Of a stretch of DNA of 64,000 bases, positions 1 through 7,177 are shown in pieces. A program made the position numbers and the translations under genes. The notes under the pieces were generated by a model, which saw only the letters and a program-made list of their open reading frames with translations, was not told the DNA's origin and did not search any database. Each line of letters opens with the position of its first letter. Positions within the stretch are counted from its first letter, which is position 1. The DNA is from Polynucleobacter corsicus (GTDB lineage: Bacteria > Pseudomonadota > Gammaproteobacteria > Burkholderiales > Burkholderiaceae), in assembly GCF_018688255.1 (NCBI RefSeq), contig NZ_CP061314.1, forward strand, positions 186,001-250,000. The letters run 5' to 3'.

Positions 1-48
1 AGATAAGACTCCAGATTAATCAGTAGTCACTTGAGATCCGTATTTGTT

Positions 49-831
49 ATGAACACTCAGAAAACTAAACGAATCGTAGTGAAAGTAGGCTCAAGCCTAG
101 TCACCAATAATGGTGAGGGCTTGGATCATGCTGCAATTGGTATGTGGGCCGAGCAAATGGCTACCTTATTAGCCGATGGCCATGAGGTGTTGATGGTCAG
201 TTCTGGCGCGATTGCTGAGGGAATGCAACGTCTTGGATGGAATAAGCGCCCTACAGAAATTCATCAGCTGCAAGCTGCGGCCGCCGTTGGTCAGATGGGC
301 CTGGTGCAAGTTTATGAAAGTTGTTTTGCACGTTTTAATTTACGCAGCGCACAGGTCCTATTAACTAATGCTGATTTGGCAGATGTTGAGCGCAATGCTA
401 ATGCCAAGGCAACTTTAGATACCTTGTTGAAGTTGGGCGTTGTTCCCATCATCAATGAAAACGATACCGTGGTTACCGACGAAATTAAATTTGGCGATAA
501 CGATAGCTTGGCTGCTTTGGTAACGAATTTAATTCATGCGGATTTATTGGTAATCCTGACGGATCAGGGTGGCTTATATACTGCCGACCCGCGTCAAGAT
601 GCCTCCGCTACTTTGTTAAGTGATGCTATTGCTGGTGATCCTACTTTAGAGAAAATGGCTGGCGGCGCTGCAAGCGAGTTAAGTAAGGGCGGCATGCTGA
701 CCAAAGTATTGGCCGCGAAAGTTGCCGCTTTAACGGGCGCAGATACTGTCATCGCTTCTGGGCACGAGCCTCAGGTTCTTACTCGCTTGATGAGTGGGAA
801 AAAAATTGGTACCTGCTTAAGTGCTTCCTAA
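49..831 (+). CDS. proB: Glutamate 5-kinase, short form without PUA domain
   Basis: Catalyses ATP-dependent phosphorylation of L-glutamate, the first step of proline synthesis. The 260-residue protein is a single amino-acid-kinase domain: VKVGSSLV near the N-terminus (phosphate loop), VSSGAIAEG, INENDTVV, FGDNDSLAALV, TDQGGLYTADPR and GGMLTKVLAAKVAA are all family signatures. ATG at 49 is chosen because MNTQKTKRIVVKVGSS matches the usual start; a TTG lies 18 bases upstream. The chain stops directly after the kinase domain (KKIGTCL), whereas E. coli ProB has about 100 more residues forming a PUA domain; no PUA remnant follows before the convergent lipoprotein gene. The partner proA is about 41 kb away in this window. 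The 48 bases before the start hold no recognisable gene. Confidence 0.95.
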   Translation: MNTQKTKRIVVKVGSSLVTNNGEGLDHAAIGMWAEQMATLLADGHEVLMVSSGAIAEGMQRLGWNKRPTEIHQLQAAAAVGQMGLVQVYESCFARFNLRSAQVLLTNADLADVERNANAKATLDTLLKLGVVPIINENDTVVTDEIKFGDNDSLAALVTNLIHADLLVILTDQGGLYTADPRQDASATLLSDAIAGDPTLEKMAGGAASELSKGGMLTKVLAAKVAALTGADTVIASGHEPQVLTRLMSGKKIGTCLSAS

Positions 832-860
832 GTCATTAGATTAGCTTCAGATTTTTTAAA

Positions 861-1427
861 TTACATCACGCCATTTGAGTTAGTAGGTTTACTCTGCCCA
901 GTAAAGCCGTTCGGATTAAGTGAATTAACGATGGCCTTGATGCTCTTTTCTTGAGAAGAGAAATTGCAAAATGCACCTTGGGCCAATGCGGCTTGATAAC
1001 GATTTGGTACATTGCTCTGAATAGCACGCCAAGTGGATAAGGGATTTTCTTTCCAGACACCATTCTCTAGGGTGCCATAGAGGCGCCATTGGAAGGAGTC
1101 ACAGCGAATACCTTCGTATTGGACTTGGCTGTTGCCATTGGGGCTTGTCAGAATCACGGTATATCTGGTGATGCCATCGTTGCCAATCAAAATAGAGTTG
1201 GTATCAACTGCAAACTTAAAAATAGTCTGTTGTGAGACATAAAAAGGCTGAATAGTTGCTTTATTGGGAGGATTTAGCGGCATCGCTGTTGCACCCTCTT
1301 TAAAGACCATCGGTGCAAATGGATCAACACCACTTTCTAAAGGGTCGCCAGCACATCCAGCGAGGGCCAAACCCAAAACTAGACTGAGGATGGGAAGTCG
1401 AAGACTGCAAATAGAGAATTTCATCAT
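861..1427 (-). CDS. CNP1-like family lipoprotein
   Basis: A 188-residue putative lipoprotein. The N-terminus MMKFSICSLRLPIL followed by a hydrophobic run and LALAGC is a type II signal peptide with the lipobox cysteine at about residue 25. The mature part (YVSQQTIFKFAVD, GITRYTVILTSPNG, YEGIRCDSFQWRLYG) resembles the CNP1-like family of betaproteobacteria, whose function is unknown to me. The start codon overlaps the stop of rppH by four bases (ATGA), so the two are very likely co-transcribed and translationally coupled. It converges on proB with about 30 bases between the stops. Confidence 0.8.
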   Translation of the reverse strand: MMKFSICSLRLPILSLVLGLALAGCAGDPLESGVDPFAPMVFKEGATAMPLNPPNKATIQPFYVSQQTIFKFAVDTNSILIGNDGITRYTVILTSPNGNSQVQYEGIRCDSFQWRLYGTLENGVWKENPLSTWRAIQSNVPNRYQAALAQGAFCNFSSQEKSIKAIVNSLNPNGFTGQSKPTNSNGVM

Positions 1428-2020
1428 GGTTTATCGGTTGGCTTTTCTTCTTTGAACTCATTTTCCTCTTCTCCGTACCAGGATTGAAGTAAATCGAGCG
1501 GAGATCCCCAGGCAAGTTGCTGCATACGCATGCCGCGGGATAAATAGCGCGCAAGCTCAGAAAGGGCTAATTGGTAGACTTCGCGCTTGAAATCAATGAC
1601 GGAATCGAGTTGAATCCAAAAAGGCACCCAGCGCCAAGCATCAAACTCAGGATGCTCCGAGGCGCGTAGGTGAATATCGCTATCAAGGCCTACTAAACGC
1701 AGTAAAAACCAGATTTGTTTTTGGCCGCGATAGCTTGCGCGATGATTTTTTGAGGTTTGCTGGCGGCGTAAGAATTCCTCCGGGACGTCATAACGAAGCC
1801 AATCCCTGGTTCGTCCAATAATTTGGACATGTTCTGGCAACAAGCCAACTTCCTCATGCAATTCGCGGTACATGGCCTGCTCTGGGCTCTCTCCATGTTG
1901 AATCCCGCCCTGCGGGAACTGCCACGAATGCTGCCCAACGCGTTTTCCCCAGAAAACCTCGTTATGGCTATTGAGGATGACTATGCCGACATTGGGTCGA
2001 TACCCTTCACGGTCAAGCAT
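1424..2020 (-). CDS. rppH: RNA pyrophosphohydrolase (Nudix)
   Basis: Removes pyrophosphate from the 5' end of mRNA and so starts RNase E-dependent decay. The Nudix box is complete: GGIQHGESPEQAMYRELHEEVG, with the REL-HEEVG core that binds metal. The start at 2020 gives MLDREGYRPNVGIVI, which matches the usual RppH N-terminus; the reading frame is open for another 23 codons upstream but those residues do not fit the family. After the Nudix domain come GQKQIWFLLRL and the EFDAWRWV motif typical of RppH, then a charged tail. It diverges from proS with 50 bases between the starts and overlaps the downstream CNP1-like gene by four bases. Confidence 0.93.
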   Translation of the reverse strand: MLDREGYRPNVGIVILNSHNEVFWGKRVGQHSWQFPQGGIQHGESPEQAMYRELHEEVGLLPEHVQIIGRTRDWLRYDVPEEFLRRQQTSKNHRASYRGQKQIWFLLRLVGLDSDIHLRASEHPEFDAWRWVPFWIQLDSVIDFKREVYQLALSELARYLSRGMRMQQLAWGSPLDLLQSWYGEEENEFKEEKPTDKP

Positions 2021-2070
2021 GAGATCGCGCCTCAAATCCTTTAAAATCAATGATTTGATTATATCCATAC

Positions 2071-3813
2071 ATGAAAGCTTCACAATCATTTCTCGCTACG
2101 CTTAAAGAAGCCCCTTCAGACGCTGAGGTGGTATCGCACAAACTCATGGTGCGCGCCGGTTTAATTCGTAAGCTCAGTGCAGGCATTTACAACTATCTGC
2201 CCTTGGGTTTGAAGTCCATCCGCAAGGTTGAAAATATTATTCGCGAAGAAATGAATCGCGCTGGTGCCATTGAGTTACTCATGCCCATGATTCAACCTGC
2301 AGAGTTATGGCAAGAGACCGGTCGTTGGGAAAAGATGGGCCCAGAATTGCTCCGCATCAAAGATCGTCATGATCGCGATTTTTTAATTCAGCCAACCTCT
2401 GAAGAGGTAGTGACCGATTTAGCTCGCAACGAAATCAAGAGTTACAAACAGCTCCCAGTGAATTTTTATCAAATTCAGACGAAGTTCCGCGATGAGCGCC
2501 GCCCACGTTTTGGAATTATGCGTGGACGCGAGTTCAGTATGAAGGATGCTTACTCCTTTGACCGTGATGCTGAGGGTCTGAAGAAGTCCTATCAAATCAT
2601 GTTTGATGCATACACTCGTATCTTCAAGCGCATGGGTTTGAAGTTCCGTGCAGTCACAGCAGATAACGGCGCTATTGGTGGATCAGGCAGTCAAGAGTTT
2701 CATGTGATTGCCGATACTGGTGAAGATGCGATTGTCTATTGCCCGAGCTCGGATTACGCTGCCAATCTAGAAGCTGCTGAATCAGTCTCATTGATTGGGG
2801 CACGTGCTACTGCAACTCAGACGATGACTAAGATCGCGACACCAAATCAAACAAACTGTGCAGACGTTGCTAAGTTTTTAAACTTGCCGCTAGAGCAAAC
2901 CGTGAAGTCCTTACTGTTTGCTGCTGATCAAGAAAAAGGCCCAGCAAAATTATTTATGGTGCTAGTGCGTGGTGACCATGAGCTTAATGAAATCAAGGCG
3001 AGCAAGATTCCTGGTATGACTGAATCACGCTTTGCTAGTGAAGCTGAAATCAAGCAAGCCTGTAATGCGCCAGCGGGTTATTTAGGCCCAGTTGGTGTGA
3101 CTGCAGATGTTACTGTAGTCGCAGATCGTACCGTTGCCAATATGGCTGACTTTGTATGTGGCGCTAATGATGCTGGTCATCACTTAACTGGTGTGAACTG
3201 GGGCCGTGATTTGCCAGAGCCTGTGGTGATGGATTTACGTAATGCCGTAGCGGGAGATCCTTCGCCTGATGGTAAAGGGGTTGTCGATATTTGTCGCGGT
3301 ATTGAGGTAGGTCATGTATTCCAATTGGGTACGCGTTACTCTGAGGCGATGGGCTGCACTTACTTAGATCAGCAAGGCAAAGCCCAGCCGATGGTGATGG
3401 GTTGTTATGGTATTGGCGTAACGCGTTTACTGGGCGCTGCAATTGAGCAGGGCAATGATGAGCGTGGAATTATTTGGCCGATTTCGATGGCACCATTTGA
3501 AGTGGTGATCTGTCCAATGGGTTACGACAAGTCAGAGGCGGTGAAAGTTGCTGCTGATCAATTACATGATGAATTGGTTGCTGCCGGCGTAGATGTAGTA
3601 CTCGATGATCGAGGCGAGAGACCGGGCGCGATGTTTGCTGATTGGGAGCTCATTGGTGTTCCGTTCCGCGTTGTGATTGGTGATCGCGGTCTTGCAGATG
3701 CTCAAGTGGAATTTAAAGGTCGTACTGATACTGAATCAGAAAATATCCCACTAGCAGACATTAAAGCAAAAGTGATTGCTGCAGTTGATGCAGCTAAGAA
3801 ACTTGTTTCTTAA
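2071..3813 (+). CDS. proS: Prolyl-tRNA synthetase, bacterial type with editing insertion
   Basis: Charges tRNA-Pro with proline. The 580-residue length and layout are those of the bacterial-type class II enzyme: motif 1 around KVENIIREEMNRAGAIELLMP, motif 2 in FRDERRPRFGIMRGREFSMKDAYSF, a YbaK-like editing insertion at roughly residues 230-390 (FLNLPLEQTVKSLLF, GDHELNEIKASKI), motif 3 at GCYGIGVTRLLGAAIEQ and a C-terminal anticodon-binding domain (GVDVVLDDRGERPGAMFADWELIGVP). ATG at 2071 matches the typical N-terminus MKASQSFLATLKEAP. It diverges from rppH and converges on ffh with only 19 bases between the stops. Confidence 0.97.
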   Translation: MKASQSFLATLKEAPSDAEVVSHKLMVRAGLIRKLSAGIYNYLPLGLKSIRKVENIIREEMNRAGAIELLMPMIQPAELWQETGRWEKMGPELLRIKDRHDRDFLIQPTSEEVVTDLARNEIKSYKQLPVNFYQIQTKFRDERRPRFGIMRGREFSMKDAYSFDRDAEGLKKSYQIMFDAYTRIFKRMGLKFRAVTADNGAIGGSGSQEFHVIADTGEDAIVYCPSSDYAANLEAAESVSLIGARATATQTMTKIATPNQTNCADVAKFLNLPLEQTVKSLLFAADQEKGPAKLFMVLVRGDHELNEIKASKIPGMTESRFASEAEIKQACNAPAGYLGPVGVTADVTVVADRTVANMADFVCGANDAGHHLTGVNWGRDLPEPVVMDLRNAVAGDPSPDGKGVVDICRGIEVGHVFQLGTRYSEAMGCTYLDQQGKAQPMVMGCYGIGVTRLLGAAIEQGNDERGIIWPISMAPFEVVICPMGYDKSEAVKVAADQLHDELVAAGVDVVLDDRGERPGAMFADWELIGVPFRVVIGDRGLADAQVEFKGRTDTESENIPLADIKAKVIAAVDAAKKLVS

Positions 3814-3832
3814 ATCAAACAGTTTTTAAGTC

Positions 3833-5215
3833 TTATTTTTTAAAGAGTCCGCCAATACCTTTGGCGGCTCCTTTAGCTGCCATGGAGGCCATGGTGCGCG
3901 CCATCTTGCCGCCCTTGAATTGTTTCATCATGGTTTGCATTTGCTCAAACTGTGCCAGTAAACGATTCACTTCTTGAACCTCGACACCCGCACCAGCTGC
4001 AATGCGTCGTTTGCGAGTCGCTTTTAGCAACTCAGGTTTCGCACGTTCCTTTGGAGTCATGCTGTCGATGATGCCGCGCATGCGTTTGGTTTGTTTATCG
4101 GCAGCACTCAAATTCGTTTTGGATGCCGCTTGTGCCATATGACTTGGTAACTTATCCATCAAGCTGGCCATGCCGCCCATTTGTTGCATTTGTGCGAGTT
4201 GATCCCGAAAGTCGCCTAGATCAAATCCACCTTTAGAAATCTTACTTGCCAGCTTTTCAGCCTTGGCAACATCCACGTTTTGTTGGGCTTGCTCAACTAG
4301 GGCAAGAATATCGCCCATGCCTAAAATACGGCTTGCCATTCTTTCAGCATCAAATGCTTCGAGGCCGTCCATTTTTTCGGCAACGCCAATGAACTTGAGT
4401 GGTACTCCAGTAACCTGACGCACTGAAAGCGCCGCGCCACCGCGTGAATCACCATCTAGTTTGGTAAGAATTACACCGGTAAGTGGAAGAGCTTCATGGA
4501 AAGCTTTAGCTGTGTTGACTGCATCTTGACCCAGCATGGCATCCACCACAAACAGTGTTTCAATTGGATTGAGGTTGGCGTGCAAGGTTTTGATCTCTTG
4601 CATCAGCGCTTCATCAATACCGAGACGACCGGCTGTATCTACTAACAACACATCAAAGTAATGGCGGCGCGCCCAATCCAATGCTGCCGCAGCGATTTCA
4701 CTCGGCTTTTGATTGATGTTGCTTGGGAAAAACTCAGCGCCAACTTGTTTGCTGACAGTCTCTAGCTGCTCGATAGCCGCAGGACGATAGACGTCACAAG
4801 AGACAGTGAGCACTTTCTTTTTCTTCTTTTCTTGCAAAAACTTGGCTAACTTACCAACCGAGGTGGTTTTTCCTGCACCTTGTAAGCCGGCCATCAGGAT
4901 GACTGCTGGTGGTTGGGTTGCCAGATTCAGTTCGCCACTTTGGGTAGCGTCACCTCGCATGACTTGGGCTAGTTCACGCTGAACAACACCAACCAGCGCC
5001 TGACCTGGGCTGAGGCTTCCGACCACCTCTTCGCCAAGGGCTTTAAATTTAATTTGCTCAAGTAGGGATTTAACGACTGGAAGCGCAACGTCCGCCTCCA
5101 GCAAGGCCAGGCGGATCTCCCGGAGCATTTCTGCAGTGTTTGCCTCGGTAAGGCGCGCTTGCCCCCGCATTGTTTTAACAACACGAGATAGGCGATCGGT
5201 GAGATTCTCAAGCAT
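3833..5215 (-). CDS. ffh: Signal recognition particle GTPase Ffh
   Basis: Protein part of the signal recognition particle, which binds signal sequences of nascent inner-membrane proteins and targets them to FtsY with 4.5S RNA. The 460 residues show the N domain (MLENLTDRLSRVVKTMRGQARLTEANT), the NG GTPase with P-loop GLQGAGKTTSVGKLA near residue 110, DTAGRLGID, and TKLDGDSRGGAAL, and a methionine-rich M domain (MQQMGGMASLMDKL, MRGIIDSMTPKER, QMQTMMKQFKGGKMARTMASM) that holds the RNA and signal-sequence groove. Its start lies only 20 bases from that of the divergent membrane-protein gene. Confidence 0.97.
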   Translation of the reverse strand: MLENLTDRLSRVVKTMRGQARLTEANTAEMLREIRLALLEADVALPVVKSLLEQIKFKALGEEVVGSLSPGQALVGVVQRELAQVMRGDATQSGELNLATQPPAVILMAGLQGAGKTTSVGKLAKFLQEKKKKKVLTVSCDVYRPAAIEQLETVSKQVGAEFFPSNINQKPSEIAAAALDWARRHYFDVLLVDTAGRLGIDEALMQEIKTLHANLNPIETLFVVDAMLGQDAVNTAKAFHEALPLTGVILTKLDGDSRGGAALSVRQVTGVPLKFIGVAEKMDGLEAFDAERMASRILGMGDILALVEQAQQNVDVAKAEKLASKISKGGFDLGDFRDQLAQMQQMGGMASLMDKLPSHMAQAASKTNLSAADKQTKRMRGIIDSMTPKERAKPELLKATRKRRIAAGAGVEVQEVNRLLAQFEQMQTMMKQFKGGKMARTMASMAAKGAAKGIGGLFKK

Positions 5216-5235
5216 TTATCGATTAGACTTTCTAG

Positions 5236-6084
5236 ATGGATATTTTAGGTTACTCAAGCTTAGGCTGGCTCCCTTCTGCACTTTATTTACTTCTTTTGGT
5301 CTTTTTGGGTTCGCGGCCCAAGGGAAAGATTGAATCTCCGGCTTTTACAGGCCTAGTTCAGGCATTGATTCTATTGATTTTGCTGGTGCACGGAATTGAG
5401 TTACATGACTCGGTTTTTACACCCGAGGGATTTGTATTTGGTTTCGCTCAAGATCTTTCTCTGATTGCTTGGGTGGGCCTTGCCTTTTACTGGTTTCAGT
5501 CATGGTTCCTGCCGATCTCCAGTTTGCGATGGCTTGTCTTGTGTTTTGCTCTGGTTTGCTCTGTATTGCCAGTCATGTTTTCCGGCACCTTGATTTCTCC
5601 AAAAGCGGTCTCCGATCCCTGGTTTAAGGGGCACTTTATTGTTGCCACTATTTCAGTTGGATTATTGAGTTTGGCTGCAATGCATGCCATGTTGATGAGT
5701 ATTCAGGATCGAGCATTACATCGGCAGCTGGCCGTCATCCCTAATAGTCGTATTTCCCATTGGTTAGAAGACTTGCCGCCATTGATGGCAATGGAAAGTC
5801 TCCTTTTCAGCTTGCTTTACGTGGGTGTTGCACTGCTGAGTTTGACAGTATTTTCTGGACTCCTGTTTTCGCAAACGCTATTTGGTAAGCCACTTGTTTT
5901 CGACCACAAAACTATTTTTGCTTTGATCTCCTGGATCTTATTTTCTGGCCTTCTAATAGCCCGTTGGCGCGTTGGTTTACGTGGGCGCGTAGCTGTTCGT
6001 TGGGTCTTGAGTGCTTATGCCGCCTTGCTTCTGGCCTATGTTGGCAGTCGATTTGTGTTGGAAGTGATTCTTCAGAGAGCATGA
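5236..6084 (+). CDS. CcsA/YpjD-like cytochrome c assembly family membrane protein
   Basis: A 282-residue integral membrane protein with about eight predicted hydrophobic segments (for example residues 12-26, 40-52, 98-117, 133-153, 190-212, 225-242). Overall pattern and conserved histidines (HGIELHDSVF, KGHFIVATISVGLLSLAAMHAMLM, FDHKTIFALISWILF) fit the CcsA/CcmC/HemX family and in particular YpjD, which sits beside ffh in many proteobacteria. The exact function of YpjD is not established. The start is only 20 bases from the ffh start on the other strand, so its promoter must lie in the ffh coding region. The next gene begins four bases after the stop. Confidence 0.85.
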   Translation: MDILGYSSLGWLPSALYLLLLVFLGSRPKGKIESPAFTGLVQALILLILLVHGIELHDSVFTPEGFVFGFAQDLSLIAWVGLAFYWFQSWFLPISSLRWLVLCFALVCSVLPVMFSGTLISPKAVSDPWFKGHFIVATISVGLLSLAAMHAMLMSIQDRALHRQLAVIPNSRISHWLEDLPPLMAMESLLFSLLYVGVALLSLTVFSGLLFSQTLFGKPLVFDHKTIFALISWILFSGLLIARWRVGLRGRVAVRWVLSAYAALLLAYVGSRFVLEVILQRA

Positions 6085-6088
6085 CGTT

Positions 6089-6904
6089 TTGATTAAGTGG
6101 CTTCTATTAATTGCTGGCGCAGGTGCTTTTTACCTTTGGATAAAAGGTAAAAAACAAGTAAAGCTCAATACGGATGAGGCTAGCAAGATAAAGGCAGAGA
6201 GAAGTAAGGTTGTTGAGCCGGAGGTAATTGTCCAGTGCAACCATTGCTCTGTGCATCTTCCAAAGTCTGAAGCGATCATGCAGGAGGCGCGCTTCTATTG
6301 CTCTCAAGAGCATCTCAATAGCTTGGACGCCCAAGGCTGGCTTGGTTCTGCTGCTTGGCGAAACTCACCTAACCAAGATGTTCGACCAGAAGGCCTTGCG
6401 CCGGATTTGGTAGTGATTCATTACATCAGTCTTCCGCCCAGTGGATTTGTTGATAAAAATTCCACCCACTTCATCATGGATTTTTTTCAAAACAAGCTTG
6501 ATTCTTCCTTGCATCCCTATTTTGACGAAATTGCTGATCAAAAGGTATCCAGCCATTTTTTGATTTCTCGCCGTGGCGAGGTCTTTCAGTTCGTATCCAC
6601 CCACAACAAAGCCTGGCATGCTGGCGCCTCATCCTTTTTGGGGCGAGAAAAGTGCAATGATTTTTCGATTGGTATTGAGCTAGAGGGGGATGGCGATCAT
6701 CCCTTTGAGGATATTCAGTACCTCGCCTTGGCTAAATTAAGCTCCCAAATACACTCCGTTTATCCCAATCTTCAATTTGCAGGGCACAGCGATATTGCGC
6801 CAGGCAGAAAAGCTGACCCAGGCAGGCAGTTTGATTGGAAAAAGTTTCAGGGTAAAAACAACATACCTTTAGAAAAATTACCCTTTGGATTAGAGCCGCG
6901 TTAG
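6089..6904 (+). CDS. Fusion of PP0621-type membrane protein and AmpD-like amidase
   Basis: A 271-residue protein with two parts. Residues 1-80 look like the PP0621 family: a transmembrane segment (WLLLIAGAGAFYLWI), a basic stretch (KGKKQVK), then a small zinc-ribbon-like motif (C50-x2-C53, C71, H75; HLPKSEA and FYCSQEH). Residues 100-271 are an N-acetylmuramoyl-L-alanine amidase of the AmpD type, with the zinc ligands H111, H233 and D243 and the catalytic E197 (IGIELEG) and K241 all present. AmpD cleaves anhydro-muropeptides in peptidoglycan recycling. In relatives, PP0621 and ampD are usually adjacent separate genes, so this seems a fusion. Positive charges after the membrane segment suggest the amidase faces the cytoplasm. 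The start appears to be TTG at 6089, four bases after the upstream stop. Confidence 0.85.
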   Translation: MIKWLLLIAGAGAFYLWIKGKKQVKLNTDEASKIKAERSKVVEPEVIVQCNHCSVHLPKSEAIMQEARFYCSQEHLNSLDAQGWLGSAAWRNSPNQDVRPEGLAPDLVVIHYISLPPSGFVDKNSTHFIMDFFQNKLDSSLHPYFDEIADQKVSSHFLISRRGEVFQFVSTHNKAWHAGASSFLGREKCNDFSIGIELEGDGDHPFEDIQYLALAKLSSQIHSVYPNLQFAGHSDIAPGRKADPGRQFDWKKFQGKNNIPLEKLPFGLEPR

Positions 6905-6920
6905 GTCTCTAAATTAGTAT

Positions 6921-6943
6921 GTGAGCACACGCTCACTTTCTTA
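6921..6943 (+). terminator. Weak hairpin terminator candidate after the AmpD fusion gene
   Basis: GTGAGC (6921-6926), a four-base loop ACAC, GCTCAC (6931-6936), then TTTCTTA. The stem is only six pairs and the T run is interrupted, so termination is plausible but not certain. A second possible hairpin, CCCTTT/AAAGGG, follows within 25 bases. Confidence 0.4.
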
Positions 6944-6995
6944 CCCTTTAGCTAAAAAGGGCTACAAAAACTGCACCAAGATGAACCCTAATTTC

Positions 6996-7024
6996 TTGAA
7001 AATATAGGGAAAAATACTTATAAA
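6996..7024 (+). promoter_or_regulatory. Sigma-70-like promoter candidate upstream of nrdAB (distal)
   Basis: TTGAAA (6996-7001) and TATAAA (7019-7024) are separated by 17 bases, a near-consensus arrangement. It would start transcription near 7031, upstream of both NrdR boxes, so a downstream repressor could block it. Position and spacing are seen directly; use is inferred. Confidence 0.55.
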
Positions 7025-7068
7025 TATTCGTCAGAAATGTCTTACTAATTTCTAAATATTTCCCTATA
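7003..7068. repeat. Inverted repeat TATAGGGAAA/TTTCCCTATA upstream of nrdA
   Basis: TATAGGGAAA at 7003-7012 is the exact reverse complement of TTTCCCTATA at 7059-7068. The 46-base spacing is too wide for a simple terminator. The right arm overlaps the first NrdR box and the proximal -10 candidate, so this may be part of the nrd control region or a chance feature of AT-rich DNA. Confidence 0.4.
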
Positions 7069-7070
7069 CT
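7042..7070 (+). promoter_or_regulatory. Proximal nrdAB promoter candidate inside NrdR box 1
   Basis: TATACT (7065-7070) matches the -10 consensus at five of six bases, with TTACTA (7042-7047) 17 bases upstream as a weak -35. The -10 lies within the first NrdR box and the second box would lie about +15 to +30, which is how NrdR-repressed promoters are usually arranged. Confidence 0.45.
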
Positions 7071-7076
7071 TAGTGT
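7061..7076. promoter_or_regulatory. NrdR box 1
   Basis: TCCCTATACTTAGTGT agrees with the 16-base NrdR consensus (acaCwATATaTwGtgt) at most positions, with an intact right half TAGTGT. Its centre is 31 bases, about three helical turns, from the centre of box 2, the typical spacing of paired NrdR sites upstream of ribonucleotide reductase operons. Confidence 0.7.
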
Positions 7077-7091
7077 CCAATGCACCTCAAA

Positions 7092-7107
7092 ACACTAGAT
7101 GTAGTGT
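7092..7107. promoter_or_regulatory. NrdR box 2
   Basis: ACACTAGATGTAGTGT has perfect six-base inverted arms (ACACTA/TAGTGT) and fits the NrdR consensus. NrdR is the ATP/dATP-sensing repressor of ribonucleotide reductase genes; the nrdR gene itself is not in this window. Confidence 0.8.
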
Positions 7108-7177
7108 TTGAACACAGCAATACCCTATTGTTTTTTAATGATTTTTGTCCAAATAACTATATAAAAGCAGGAAAAAT

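Noticed and set aside
1..48. Tail of an upstream gene at the left edge
   Set aside because: Short in-frame pieces end in stops at several phases and none is long enough to assign to a protein.
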